Assembly (NCBI RefSeq): GCF_000332515.2
Contig: NZ_AOGZ02000008.1
Span: 186,001-250,000 of the forward strand
Reading direction: 5' to 3'
Source of the DNA: Leptospira wolbachii serovar Codice str. CDC
GTDB taxonomy: Bacteria; Spirochaetota; Leptospiria; Leptospirales; Leptospiraceae
DNA: 64,000 bases
A program made the translations under genes and the position numbers. Shown in pieces: positions 18,546 to 27,303 of the stretch; the first letter of the stretch is position 1, and each line of letters begins with the position of its first letter. The notes under the pieces were generated by a model. It made no database searches. It was not told the DNA's origin and saw only the letters and a program-made list of their open reading frames with translations.

Positions 18546-20087
18546 TTAAGATTGGAAGGCAGAGAGAAGGCCTTCCTTTAATTTCTGTCTAGAAGTCTCT
18601 GCAGATTTTGGCAGCGTTAATTCCTCGAGCAATTTTAATAAAAAACTTTCATCTACTAATTTCCCCTCTAACACCTTCCCAATCATTCCCGCCACAACTC
18701 CCAGAGTCTGTTCGATTGTAAAATGTCCTTCCGATTCTAAAAGCATCGACATTCCTAGAGCACCTTCCGTTCCATAAAACGCTTGTTTGGTCCCAAACAA
18801 CGACTCATACATTCCCGCCGGAAGTGCGTCCTTAACTTTTTCACGCATTTCCTGTTCACTGGGTCCGTGGCCAGTCCTGTTGATAATACTTAAAGAAACT
18901 GGATTGATGGTTCCATGGATTCTATGAATTTCTTCGGAAAGGAGTCGGATTTTTTTGGCAGCATCTCTTGTGATCGCATCCCTACCTAGGAAGTTGAGTT
19001 TGTACAGATACTCTTCCAATTCATCCCCGGTGAGTTTTCCCATACAGATAATTTGGTAGAGAGTAAAAATCATATAATCCGATTCCGTATTGTCACCGAG
19101 GAGAATTTCTTTGGATTCTGTGGGGAGATACACTCGGTCATAGAGAAGAATCGAAAGTTTATAGGACATTTGGTCAAAGAGACTTTGGTAAGAAGCTCCT
19201 AAGAATTTTTTGGTTCGAGACCAAGCTGGTTTGAATCCATTCTGTAAAAATTCGATAGGGTTAAAAATGGTCCCAAGCACTTTATCAAAAACACCTTTAA
19301 TGGTACCTTCCAAATATTTTAAATGTAAGGATTCAATTTGGATATTGTCTTTGGCAATGGTCGCAAGCATGGTCCTGCGAAAGAAGTGAGGGCTTGCGGA
19401 AATAAAAGCAAGGGGTGCATTCGATAAGGATGTTCTGAGTTCCCTATACAATTCTGGCATTCCCGGAAGCGCCTGCTTTTGGTTAGGTGTTTCAAAAACT
19501 GCTGAAAACTTTCCCTTCCCAGAATGGATGTCTGTAGCCAAATAAGTTTGGTCAATGTCGGAAGTGACCACCATCCCTTTGTAGTCTTCGGCAAGGATCC
19601 TGAGTTTACCTTTACCCACAATGGTAGTCTTTCCTAAAATCGAATCTTCTGTGGTATTCAAATGGGCTAAGTCTTTGGAGTATTGGCGAAAACTATCGAG
19701 GCCTTCCAGGACCACTTGGAAGTCATGAGATCCAACGGGCAGTTTGTCTCTGATTTCACAGGAAAAAAATCCGTCTTCGTCGGCTTTGATTTTTCCGGAA
19801 GTGTAGATTTTATTTCCACCAACATCATACACTTCCAATTTCAATACGGGTTTTCTGACCGGTGCCAAAGAGAAATCTAGGAAAGGTGTGATTTTTGTTT
19901 CTTCCCCAATAAAAAGTCCGGTCATGAGATCCCAAAGTCCTTCGGCTTTCATAAGATCTGTAATCCCCACATCCACCACTTGGCCCCGGACATAGGAGCG
20001 CCTTTCTCTCCCTAAAGATCCTCCGCAGACAGCAATTCTTTTGATATCGGTAATGATTGGTTGTGTGGTATTTGGTTCTTGGGACAT
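18546..20087 (-). CDS. App1-like HAD phosphatase (DUF2183 type)
   Basis: A 513-residue soluble protein. The middle holds a HAD-type phosphatase core: D177-I-D179-Q-T181 (the DxDxT nucleophile motif), FISASPHFF with the motif-II serine, and LLGDNTESD as the distal acidic motif. This matches the App1/DUF2183 family, whose yeast member is a phosphatidate phosphatase. The first 150 residues look like a beta-rich domain, and the last 150 are helical and unrecognised. The substrate in bacteria is unknown; a phospholipid or lipid-linked phosphate is a guess. No signal peptide is visible. Monocistronic, divergent from the UbiD gene 53 bases away. Confidence 0.8.
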   Translation of the reverse strand: MSQEPNTTQPIITDIKRIAVCGGSLGRERRSYVRGQVVDVGITDLMKAEGLWDLMTGLFIGEETKITPFLDFSLAPVRKPVLKLEVYDVGGNKIYTSGKIKADEDGFFSCEIRDKLPVGSHDFQVVLEGLDSFRQYSKDLAHLNTTEDSILGKTTIVGKGKLRILAEDYKGMVVTSDIDQTYLATDIHSGKGKFSAVFETPNQKQALPGMPELYRELRTSLSNAPLAFISASPHFFRRTMLATIAKDNIQIESLHLKYLEGTIKGVFDKVLGTIFNPIEFLQNGFKPAWSRTKKFLGASYQSLFDQMSYKLSILLYDRVYLPTESKEILLGDNTESDYMIFTLYQIICMGKLTGDELEEYLYKLNFLGRDAITRDAAKKIRLLSEEIHRIHGTINPVSLSIINRTGHGPSEQEMREKVKDALPAGMYESLFGTKQAFYGTEGALGMSMLLESEGHFTIEQTLGVVAGMIGKVLEGKLVDESFLLKLLEELTLPKSAETSRQKLKEGLLSAFQS

Positions 20088-20140
20088 AGATTTTATGCCC
20101 TATAGCGTCTAAGAAAACAAGGAGCCGTCTATTCCTTTTT

Positions 20141-21913
20141 ATGGTTTCACTACGATCCACCAATGATTTTGTCCGACTTTTGCAAAAGGAAGGAGAGCTC
20201 CATGTAATTTCCGATCCTGTGGATCCATATTTGGAACTGGCAGAGATCCAAAGGCGTGTGGTTGCCAAAAAAGGCCCAGCCCTTTTGTTCACCAATGTCA
20301 AAGGAACCAAGTTTCCCGTAGCCACCAATCTCTATGGATCCGAAAAGAGAATCCATCTTGCTTTTGGACCAAAACCCGTAGCTACCATCCAACGTCTGGC
20401 CAAACTTGCCAAAGAAATTTTCCCACCCAGGTTTTCCAAACTTTGGAAAGAACGGTCTCTCGGCCTTTTACCCTTCCAAGTGGGATTAAAGCAGGTGAGA
20501 AGGGCTCCCGTTCTCTCTGGTAGCGTTCTTTCGACAAACGACTTACCTCAGGTAGTTTCTTGGCCGAAAGACGGAGGAGCCTTTGTGACTCTCCCGCTTG
20601 TCTACACAGAGCACCCCGAGTCGGGAAATGGAAACTTAGGAATGTACCGGGTGCAACTTTATGGGGACAAAACTGTCGGCATGCACATCCAAATCCATAG
20701 AGGAGGAGGGTTCCATTATTATGAGGCGGAGAAAAAAGGCCAGGCCCTTCCGGCCCATGTGTACATCGGTGGACCTCCTGCACTTACCATTGCCGCCGTG
20801 GCTCCTCTTCCGGAAGAGATTCCTGAACTTGTTTTTGCTTCCTTTTTAATGGGTGAAAAACTTCGGATGACAAGAGACAAATCGGTTTCCCCATACCCTA
20901 TCATTGCCGACGCTGACTTTGCATTGATTGGAACCATTCCTCCCAAACTTAGAAAACCAGAAGGGCCGTTTGGTGACCACTACGGATACTATTCGTTGTT
21001 ACACGATTATCCTTATTTGGATCTAACCCATATCCGACACAGAAAGGATGCCATTTGGGCCGCCACTGTTGTGGGAAGACCTCCCCAAGAAGACCACTAC
21101 ATCGCTGAGTTTTTACAGGATTTACTTTCTCCTATGTTTCCACTTGTCATGCCACAGGTGCTCGGTGTTTGGGCTTATGAAGAATCAGGAGTTCATTCCC
21201 TTGCGGCGGCTGTTGTGAAAGAACGGTATTTCCGTGAAGCCTTTATGGGAGCCCTTCGAATCCTCGGAGAAGGACAGTTGTCCCTCACCAAATGTTTACT
21301 TGTGACAAACGAACGAGTGAACCTTAAAAACTTTTCGGAAACCTTCCGTGTCATCACAGAAAGATGTGATCCAAGAACAGATTTTTTTATCTTTAGCCAT
21401 ATCAGCCAAGATACTTTGGATTATACTAGTGGGACCGTGAACAAGGGAAGTAAGATGCTCTGGATGGGAATTACGGAAGCTAATGCCCCTTTAAAGTATC
21501 CCAACTTACCGAAAGAATTTGTCGGAAATTTCAAAGACAAACGTTTCCAAAATCCAAAAGTATTTTTACCGGGAGTCCTTGTGGTCAAGGGTTCGGCTTA
21601 TGTTAAGGAGGATCACTTAGCACTTGCTTTATTGCAAGAAGATCTTGGTCGATTCCATTATGTTTTTCTTGTGGATGACGCAGAAGATTCTGTACGAACC
21701 GATTCCGATTTTATCTGGACTATGTTTACAAGAATGGAGCCGGCATCGGATATCTATGCAAGAACCGAAACCAAACAAAACCATATCTCATACCAAGTGC
21801 CCATTGTATTTGATTGCCGGATGAAACCTTGGATTCCTGAAGTTCTTGTTCCGCTTCCGGAGACCATAAATCAAGTGGATACAAAATTTGGAAGAATGAT
21901 CGACTACATCTGA
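20141..21913 (+). CDS. UbiD-family decarboxylase
   Basis: A 590-residue member of the prenyl-FMN-dependent UbiD decarboxylase family. It shows ALLFTNVKG near the N-terminus, GNLGMYRVQ and HIQIHRGGG in the flavin-binding domain, and GPFGDHYGYY, a strongly conserved family segment. It is about 100 residues longer than E. coli UbiD, which resembles the long forms found in menaquinone-producing bacteria. Leptospira makes menaquinone, so a role in that pathway is plausible but not shown. No UbiX flavin prenyltransferase gene is in the window. A hairpin terminator follows the stop. Confidence 0.9.
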   Translation: MVSLRSTNDFVRLLQKEGELHVISDPVDPYLELAEIQRRVVAKKGPALLFTNVKGTKFPVATNLYGSEKRIHLAFGPKPVATIQRLAKLAKEIFPPRFSKLWKERSLGLLPFQVGLKQVRRAPVLSGSVLSTNDLPQVVSWPKDGGAFVTLPLVYTEHPESGNGNLGMYRVQLYGDKTVGMHIQIHRGGGFHYYEAEKKGQALPAHVYIGGPPALTIAAVAPLPEEIPELVFASFLMGEKLRMTRDKSVSPYPIIADADFALIGTIPPKLRKPEGPFGDHYGYYSLLHDYPYLDLTHIRHRKDAIWAATVVGRPPQEDHYIAEFLQDLLSPMFPLVMPQVLGVWAYEESGVHSLAAAVVKERYFREAFMGALRILGEGQLSLTKCLLVTNERVNLKNFSETFRVITERCDPRTDFFIFSHISQDTLDYTSGTVNKGSKMLWMGITEANAPLKYPNLPKEFVGNFKDKRFQNPKVFLPGVLVVKGSAYVKEDHLALALLQEDLGRFHYVFLVDDAEDSVRTDSDFIWTMFTRMEPASDIYARTETKQNHISYQVPIVFDCRMKPWIPEVLVPLPETINQVDTKFGRMIDYI

Positions 21914-21922
21914 TTGGCTCTG

Positions 21923-21961
21923 ATCTGATCCTTAAAGATCTAGATCAGATTTTCTTCTTTG
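21923..21961 (+). terminator. Rho-independent terminator after the UbiD-family gene
   Basis: Perfect 8-bp arms ATCTGATC (21923-21930) and GATCAGAT (21943-21950) enclose a 12-base loop and are followed by a T-rich run (TTTTCTTCTTT). The hairpin begins 9 bases after the stop. Confidence 0.7.
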
Positions 21962-22013
21962 TGAAAAAAGTTTATAGAAAGAAACGTTGGATAGGAAAAA
22001 CTAAAACGAATAC

Positions 22014-22985
22014 ATGGCAAAAAAACTTACTCTAGTCACCGGTGGTGCGGGCCTCATTGGCTCTCAAATCATAGAAGATCTCAATCATAATGGAAATACC
22101 GATATCTTGGTCGTGGACCATCTCGGAACTACGGAAAAATGGAAAAACCTACAAAGGAATTTTTTCCAAGATTACTATGAAAAGGACAGGTTCGAATCCT
22201 TATTAGATTCCGGAAGTCCCCTCTTAAACGATATCTCTGAAATTTACCATTTAGGTGCCTGCTCTGCTACAACGGAAAAAGATGCCACTTATCTTATGCA
22301 TAATAATTTTCAGTACACGAAGAAACTAGCTGAGTTTGCTGTTTCCAAACGAATTCCTTTTCTCTATGCCTCGAGCGCTGCCACTTATGGAGAAGGAGAA
22401 TTTGGATACGACGACAAGGCTCCTATCGAGAACTTAAAGCCTCTAAATATGTATGGGTATTCCAAACAGCTTTTTGATCTTTACGCAAAAAAAACGGGAA
22501 TCGCTGACAAACTCATAGGCCTCAAATACTTCAATGTCTTTGGGTATGGGGAAGCACATAAGGGTGATATGCGTAGCCTTGTTTTGAAAGGATACGAACA
22601 AATCAGAGATACGGGGGAATTGAAATTATTCAAATCCTATAAACCCGAATACAAAGATGGAGAACAAAAACGAGATTTCCTCTATGTAAAGGATGCCAGT
22701 AAAATCAGCATTTACCTTTGCAGTGAACGAAAGTACGGATTGTACAATGTAGGGAGGGGAGTTGCAGAAACATGGAATGATTTAGCGAACGCTTTGTTCG
22801 CTTCCATGAACAAAGTCGTAAACATTAAATACGTAGATATGCCAGAATCATTAAAAGGCAAATACCAATACTACACTTGTGCAGAAATGGAAAAAATAAG
22901 CCAAACGGGATATCCCTTCGGTTATACCAACCTAAGGGATGCTGTGGGAGAATATGTTCGTTTCTTATTAGAAGAAAGGTCTTAG
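22014..22985 (+). CDS. hldD: ADP-glyceromanno-heptose 6-epimerase
   Basis: A 323-residue extended SDR enzyme that turns ADP-D-glycero-D-manno-heptose into the L-glycero form for the LPS inner core. The NAD(P)-binding TGGAGLIGSQ is at the N-terminus. HLGACSATTEKDATYLM and FLYASSAATYGEGE are specific to HldD, and YGYSK gives the catalytic Tyr-x3-Lys. The length is normal. It stands alone here after the terminator of the preceding gene and away from the glycosyltransferase cluster. Its stop lies 3 bases from the convergent stop of the ArsR gene. Confidence 0.95.
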   Translation: MAKKLTLVTGGAGLIGSQIIEDLNHNGNTDILVVDHLGTTEKWKNLQRNFFQDYYEKDRFESLLDSGSPLLNDISEIYHLGACSATTEKDATYLMHNNFQYTKKLAEFAVSKRIPFLYASSAATYGEGEFGYDDKAPIENLKPLNMYGYSKQLFDLYAKKTGIADKLIGLKYFNVFGYGEAHKGDMRSLVLKGYEQIRDTGELKLFKSYKPEYKDGEQKRDFLYVKDASKISIYLCSERKYGLYNVGRGVAETWNDLANALFASMNKVVNIKYVDMPESLKGKYQYYTCAEMEKISQTGYPFGYTNLRDAVGEYVRFLLEERS

Positions 22986-22988
22986 TGT

Positions 22989-23288
22989 TTACTTTTTATA
23001 CACTTTGACGATCGTTTGAATCAGATCTTTGAACTTTGGATCTTTCAAACTATAAAACACTTGGTTTGAAGACTTACGTGATTCTAAGATTCCGTTGTTT
23101 TTCATCTTACTTAAGTGTTGGGAAGCTGCTGATTGACTAGTACCAAGTAATTCTACAAGTTGGCCGACAGTTTTTTCTTCTTTAGCTAGGGTATATAGAA
23201 TCAATAAACGAATAGGGTGCGCGATACCTTGTATCCCTTTAATGGCTTGTTCCAATTGTTGTTTCGATAGTTCTGTTTTTATTTTCAT
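22989..23288 (-). CDS. ArsR-family transcriptional regulator (no metal-binding cysteines)
   Basis: A 99-residue winged-helix regulator: HPIRLLILYTL in helix 2-3, TVGQLVELLGTSQSAASQHLSKM as the helix-turn-helix region (recognition helix SAASQHLSKM), and VFYSLKDP as the wing. It has no cysteine at all, so the CxC metal site of ArsR/SmtB and the redox cysteines of BigR/SqrR are absent. It must sense something else, or nothing, by these means. It faces away from its own 145-base upstream gap, which contains an imperfect inverted repeat that could be its operator. Confidence 0.88.
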   Translation of the reverse strand: MKIKTELSKQQLEQAIKGIQGIAHPIRLLILYTLAKEEKTVGQLVELLGTSQSAASQHLSKMKNNGILESRKSSNQVFYSLKDPKFKDLIQTIVKVYKK

Positions 23289-23289
23289 C

Positions 23290-23337
23290 GGTAAAGATTC
23301 CGTTATATCCTTATGACGAATCTATACTGATTTTACC
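23290..23337. promoter_or_regulatory. Imperfect inverted repeat upstream of arsR-type gene
   Basis: GATTCCGT (23296-23303) faces ACGAATC (23316-23322), and outer GGTAAA (23290-23295) faces TTTACC (23332-23337). It begins 2 bases upstream of the regulator's start codon. ArsR proteins often bind such repeats at their own promoters. The symmetry is imperfect and spacing of the outer arms uneven, so this is only a candidate operator. Confidence 0.3.
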
Positions 23338-23395
23338 TACGAAATTTTTTTCGTTTATAAAAAAAATGACAAATACATGCAATAAATTTCGGGAA

Positions 23396-23415
23396 CCCTC
23401 GGAAGATACCGAGGG
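23396..23415 (-). terminator. Hairpin downstream of the SDR gene
   Basis: Perfect 7-bp arms CCCTCGG (23396-23402) and CCGAGGG (23409-23415) with a 6-base loop, 18 bases past the stop of the minus-strand SDR gene. The T-run that follows on that strand is interrupted (TTCCCGAAATTT), so termination is likely by position but not canonical. Confidence 0.5.
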
Positions 23416-23433
23416 CAAAAGGATTAATCAAAG

Positions 23434-24201
23434 TTAGATTCGCACGCCACCAGAAATTTCCAAAACGACACCGGTAACTAAATCATTGGAGATGATGAAC
23501 TCAGCAGTGGATGCAATTTCATCTGGTTCGCCCAGTCTTCCCACGGGAATGATGGACTTCCATTTTTCTAAAGCCTCTGGATTCATATCTTTTAGAACCA
23601 TTTCCGTTCCTATAAATCCGGGAGCAATCCCTGCCACGCGAATTCCAAATTTGGCAAGTTCTTTGGACCAAGTTACAGTCATGGCCGCAACTCCGGCTTT
23701 CGCTGCACTGTAATTGGTTTGGCCCGAGTTTCCATGCATGGCAATGGAAGCGATGGGGATGATCACACCCTTTTTTTGTTCAACCATCTTTGCGGCTGCT
23801 TCTCTTGCGGTAAGGAATACACCTGTAAGATTTACATCGATGACCGATTGCCACTGGTCGATTCCCATCTTTCCTTTTACTTTTCCGGTTTCTTTGTCTA
23901 CTCGGATAAGTAGTCCATCACGTAAGATTCCTGCATTCAAAATGGCTACATCCAAACTACCTTGGAAAGCTACCGCTTCATCCATAAGACGAATGCTGTC
24001 TTCTTCTTTGGCCACGTTGGCAACAATGCCTGTAGTTTTGATCCCATCTTTTTGGAAGAGGGCGACGGTTTCGTCCAATTTGTCTTTTTGGATGTCTGAG
24101 AGAATGATATTGGCTCCGGCTTTGCCTAAACGGTAAGCCATTGCTTTTCCGAGTCCACCGGCAGATCCGGTGACGAGAATGTTTGCACCTTTTAATTCCA
24201 T
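23434..24201 (-). CDS. SDR oxidoreductase, FabG-like
   Basis: A 255-residue classical short-chain dehydrogenase/reductase. The NAD(P)-binding [10 protein letters not shown] sits at residues 11-20, LNAG follows mid-domain, and YSAAKAG supplies the catalytic Tyr-x3-Lys. The C-terminus reads [11 protein letters not shown] and ends in ISGGVRI, as in 3-oxoacyl-ACP or acetoacetyl-CoA reductases. SDR sequence alone does not fix the substrate, and no fatty-acid synthesis gene is adjacent, so I do not assign fabG. It is transcribed after the GHKL-like gene, 58 bases downstream on the same strand. Confidence 0.88.
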   Translation of the reverse strand: MELKGANILVTGSAGGLGKAMAYRLGKAGANIILSDIQKDKLDETVALFQKDGIKTTGIVANVAKEEDSIRLMDEAVAFQGSLDVAILNAGILRDGLLIRVDKETGKVKGKMGIDQWQSVIDVNLTGVFLTAREAAAKMVEQKKGVIIPIASIAMHGNSGQTNYSAAKAGVAAMTVTWSKELAKFGIRVAGIAPGFIGTEMVLKDMNPEALEKWKSIIPVGRLGEPDEIASTAEFIISNDLVTGVVLEISGGVRI

Positions 24202-24259
24202 GTCCGCCAGTTTCGAAAATGGCGAACATGAGGTCTATCGAAATAGAAGGTAGATTTTC

Positions 24260-24952
24260 TTAGATTTCTGCTAGTTCTGCGCTACGGAACGACACATAAT
24301 TGTCGTTAAACGGAATTTCTACACGAGCCACGGTTCGGTCTGGGTGGGTGATGATCCGAAATAGGTTAGGGTCCACCCCTTCATTTTTCAGTAAAATCAT
24401 AATGAGGGCAATTCCAAGACCGGCACCTTCTGTGTTGTCCATATTGTCCATATAGAACTCTGCAATGTCATTGTAGTTCATGGACTTTTTCATTTTTTCC
24501 CGCATCCGAGCCTCCTCGGTTTTAATTACGGGAGTGTTGTTTGTGACTTCGACAAGTAGTCCATCTAAACAGTAGTGGAATTTGATTTGTACATAGACAC
24601 CACGAGCGAGACATCGTTTGCCATATTCATCAGCCATCTTTTCGGAAAACTTTTTGGAGTAGTCTTTGATTCCCTGGAAGTAATCGTTTTCATCGGTGAT
24701 GTCCAAACCTTCGTCTTCAAAAAAAACTCGTTTTTGGTTGGCTTTGATTCCATTGATGGTTAATTCTTTGGAGATGGTATAAAGCATTTCCACAAATTGG
24801 GTTTGGCCCACTTCGGCAAGAATGTTGGTGATAAGACCTAGGACATATTGTTCCAATTGGCGATTCATCCGTGAGGACCGGACTACAATTTTGGATTTTG
24901 CCTTTACCAAATCGGGGATTTGTGTTTCTAATTCTACAAAGGGTTTCGCCAC
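24260..24952 (-). CDS. Solo GHKL-ATPase-like protein
   Basis: A 230-residue protein without a phosphoacceptor domain but with the three signatures of a GHKL ATPase: an N-box-like KELTINGIKAN (residues 62-72), a G1-like VTNNTPV (136-142), and a G2-like GAGLGIAL (176-183). About 55 helical residues precede the N-box. Such solo domains occur in anti-sigma kinases and in partner-switch or chemotaxis-like systems; no sigma or anti-anti-sigma gene is adjacent. Function unknown. It diverges from the tRNA-secE transcription unit across a 213-base gap that holds the likely tRNA promoter. Confidence 0.7.
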   Translation of the reverse strand: MAKPFVELETQIPDLVKAKSKIVVRSSRMNRQLEQYVLGLITNILAEVGQTQFVEMLYTISKELTINGIKANQKRVFFEDEGLDITDENDYFQGIKDYSKKFSEKMADEYGKRCLARGVYVQIKFHYCLDGLLVEVTNNTPVIKTEEARMREKMKKSMNYNDIAEFYMDNMDNTEGAGLGIALIMILLKNEGVDPNLFRIITHPDRTVARVEIPFNDNYVSFRSAELAEI

Positions 24953-25087
24953 GAATCATTCCTTAAAGCGGGGACTGTTCCCACATGGTTCTATTATCGA
25001 ACGGGGAAATCCACAACTAAAATCTCAAGGGAAATTCATGGTTTTTCTTGTTTTTTCGCCATTTCCATGAAATAAACTCATTTTCCA

Positions 25088-25117
25088 TTGACCAAAGAGC
25101 CTCATTTAAAATAGTGT
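25088..25117 (+). promoter_or_regulatory. Candidate sigma-70 promoter for tRNA-Thr/Trp-secE
   Basis: TTGACC (25088-25093), an 18-base spacer and TAGTGT (25112-25117). The -35 box is identical to the one before tRNA-Lys at 61490. The -10 match is weak and the leader to tRNA-Thr would be about 42 bases. Confidence 0.35.
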
Positions 25118-25163
25118 AAAAAACCTAGCCTTGCTTGGAAACCCGCGCTTGGGTGGGAAACGT

Positions 25164-25237
<74 letters not shown>

Positions 25238-25242
25238 TGTTT

Positions 25243-25313
<71 letters not shown>

Positions 25314-25359
25314 CCAGATACTGCAGAATATATAGAATTAGAGAACAGGACAAGGATCA

Positions 25360-25548
25360 ATGAAAGCTACGAGTTTCATTCAGGAATGTAAAGCAGAACT
25401 TGAAAAAGTGCATTGGCCTACGCGCCAAGAAGTTGTGAGTTCTACCGTTGTAGTCCTAGTTACAGTATTTATCTTTTCCCTATTTTTATCAGCTTCGGAT
25501 TTCATTTTCCTTAAGCTGTTAAAATGGTTCTGGGCATTAGGAACATAG
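25360..25548 (+). CDS. secE: Preprotein translocase subunit SecE
   Basis: A 62-residue, single-helix SecE, the clamp subunit of the SecYEG channel. It has an amphipathic N-terminus with the conserved [11 protein letters not shown] segment and one membrane helix ([16 protein letters not shown]). AAGGA precedes the ATG. The order tRNA-Trp, secE, nusG, rplK is the common bacterial arrangement. SecY is encoded 24 kb downstream in the same block. Confidence 0.97.
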   Translation: MKATSFIQECKAELEKVHWPTRQEVVSSTVVVLVTVFIFSLFLSASDFIFLKLLKWFWALGT

Positions 25549-25556
25549 GTAGGGAA

Positions 25557-26111
25557 GTGGGCGATTCTTTAGATAAAAAATGGTATGTGCTTCAAACTTA
25601 TTCCGGTCACGAGAATAAGGTGAAGACAAACATTGAAAAGATGGTCCAACAACAAAAGCTGGAAGACCAAATTTTTGCGGTAAAAATTCCTTCGATGGAA
25701 GTTGCCGAGATGAAAAACGGCAAGAAGAAGGTCACTAAGAAAAAACTCATGCCGGGTTACGTTCTCGTTGAGATGAACATGACCGATGACCTTCGATTTA
25801 AAATCCAGAACTTACCTTCTGTGTCTACATTTGTAGGCGGAAAAGGAAAAGGTCCGGAGCCACTATCCCTCGATGAGATCAAAAATCTCTTCAGTGATGT
25901 GGGAAGTGTGGAATCGGAAGAAGTTTCGAGACCTCGTTTCCTATTTAAAGTGGGTGAAACATTGAAAATTATAGATGGTCCGTTTGCTAATTTCACAGGA
26001 CTTGTGGATGAAATCTTCCCTGATAAGGGAAGGCTCCGCGTTCGTGTAGAAATTTTCGGAAGATCCACTCCTGTTGAGTTGGATTACCTCCAAGTAAAAT
26101 CGGAACAATAG
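25557..26111 (+). CDS. nusG: Transcription termination/antitermination factor NusG
   Basis: A 184-residue NusG: NGN domain starting DKKWYVLQTYSGHENKV, the MPGYVLVEM strand, and a C-terminal KOW domain with FANFTGLVDEI. I place the start at GTG 25557, 8 bases after the secE stop, because GGTAGGG lies directly before it and the protein then begins at the normal point. An in-frame ATG at 25524 lies inside secE and would add 11 unrelated residues. NusG couples RNA polymerase to S10 or Rho. Confidence 0.95.
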   Translation: MGDSLDKKWYVLQTYSGHENKVKTNIEKMVQQQKLEDQIFAVKIPSMEVAEMKNGKKKVTKKKLMPGYVLVEMNMTDDLRFKIQNLPSVSTFVGGKGKGPEPLSLDEIKNLFSDVGSVESEEVSRPRFLFKVGETLKIIDGPFANFTGLVDEIFPDKGRLRVRVEIFGRSTPVELDYLQVKSEQ

Positions 26112-26148
26112 AACTGATAGATTGATTTGAGTAAGGAACTATAACGAG

Positions 26149-26574
26149 ATGGCTGCAAAGAAAGTAGTAAAACAAATTAAACTCCAAGTGGAAGCAGGGA
26201 AAGCAAACCCGGCTCCCCCAGTAGGTCCAGCGCTTGGTCAAGCCGGACTCAATATTATGGAATTTTGTAAACAGTTCAATGAGAGATCAAAAACTCAAAT
26301 GGGACTCAAACTCCCAGTAGTTATTACTGTTTATTCCGACAGAAGTTTTACATTCGTAACTAAATCTCCTCCAGCAGCACTTCTAGTCATGAAGGCGCTA
26401 GGCTTACAGGGTGGATCTGCCACTCCACACACTGTAAAAGTGGGAACAATCAAAAGAGCTCAACTAGAAGAAATTGCAAAAACTAAGATGGAAGATCTCA
26501 ATGCGAACGATATGGATGCAGCAATCAACATTATTGCTGGAACTTGTCGTTCCATGGGTGTAAACGTCGAGTAA
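26149..26574 (+). CDS. rplK: 50S ribosomal protein L11
   Basis: A 141-residue L11, full length, starting [27 protein letters not shown] without gaps against the family pattern (the [11 protein letters not shown] segment is diagnostic). It forms the GTPase-associated centre with 23S rRNA and the L10-L12 stalk, and its Lys/Ala residues are methylated by PrmA in many bacteria. It follows nusG by 37 bases. Confidence 0.98.
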   Translation: MAAKKVVKQIKLQVEAGKANPAPPVGPALGQAGLNIMEFCKQFNERSKTQMGLKLPVVITVYSDRSFTFVTKSPPAALLVMKALGLQGGSATPHTVKVGTIKRAQLEEIAKTKMEDLNANDMDAAINIIAGTCRSMGVNVE

Positions 26575-26598
26575 TCATAGGAAACGGGAACTGAAGTC

Positions 26599-27291
26599 AT
26601 GAAACGCGGCAAAAAGTATATCCAACTCAAAGAGAAAGTCGATCGCACTAAGGCTTATACCCTTGGCGATGCAGTCGGTTTGGCAAAAGCTACTAGTTTT
26701 TCCAAATTTGATGGAACATTAGAGATTTCGACTAAAATCAATTATAAATCTCTCCAAAACGTAAGAGGGACTATCTCTCTTCCCCACGGAACTGGAAAAA
26801 CAATTAAAGTTTTGGTTTTCTGCAAAGGAGACAAACAAAACGAAGCAAAAGAAGCGGGAGCTGACTTTGTAGGAGATATGGATCTCATTGAAAAGGTTGC
26901 TGGTGGTTGGACTGATTTTGACGCTTGCGTCGCTACTCCTGATATGATGAAGGAAGTAGGAAAATTGGGTCCTGTTCTTGGTCGTAAAGGCCTCATGCCG
27001 AAACCAAAAGCAGGAACAGTAACTACTGATGTTTCTAAAGCAGTAAAAGAACTAAAAGCCGGCCGAATTGAATACCGCCCAGACAAAGGGGGAGTGGTTC
27101 ATTTAGGTGTTGGAAAATGTTCCTTCTCTGATGACAAACTTTCTGAAAACATCAATGCGGTAGTGGCAGCACTAATGAAAGACAAACCTTCTGATGCGAA
27201 GGGTGATTACCTAAAGTCTTTCTCGGTTGCGGCAACTATGGGAATCGGCGTGAAAGTCGATGTAAAAGAACTAGTAAACGCGAACATATAA
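26599..27291 (+). CDS. rplA: 50S ribosomal protein L1
   Basis: A 230-residue L1 with the typical MKRGKKY start, LPHGTGK loop and LGPVLGRKGLMPKPK signature. L1 builds the mobile L1 stalk at the E site and commonly represses its own rplKA messenger. It lies 24 bases after rplK, in the usual KAJL order. Confidence 0.98.
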   Translation: MKRGKKYIQLKEKVDRTKAYTLGDAVGLAKATSFSKFDGTLEISTKINYKSLQNVRGTISLPHGTGKTIKVLVFCKGDKQNEAKEAGADFVGDMDLIEKVAGGWTDFDACVATPDMMKEVGKLGPVLGRKGLMPKPKAGTVTTDVSKAVKELKAGRIEYRPDKGGVVHLGVGKCSFSDDKLSENINAVVAALMKDKPSDAKGDYLKSFSVAATMGIGVKVDVKELVNANI

Positions 27292-27303
27292 CGAGTAAGA
27301 ACA

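Noticed and set aside
19825..20328. A 167-codon minus-strand frame across the phosphatase/UbiD gap
   Set aside because: It overlaps the starts of both real genes in other frames and has no recognisable composition or motif.
23714..24136. A 140-codon plus-strand frame opposite the SDR gene
   Set aside because: It mirrors the SDR coding sequence and has the odd Met/Phe/Ser-rich composition of an antisense shadow.
25524..25556. ATG 25524 as the start of nusG
   Set aside because: It lies inside secE, has no ribosome site and adds residues absent from the family; GTG 25557 has GGTAGGG in front.
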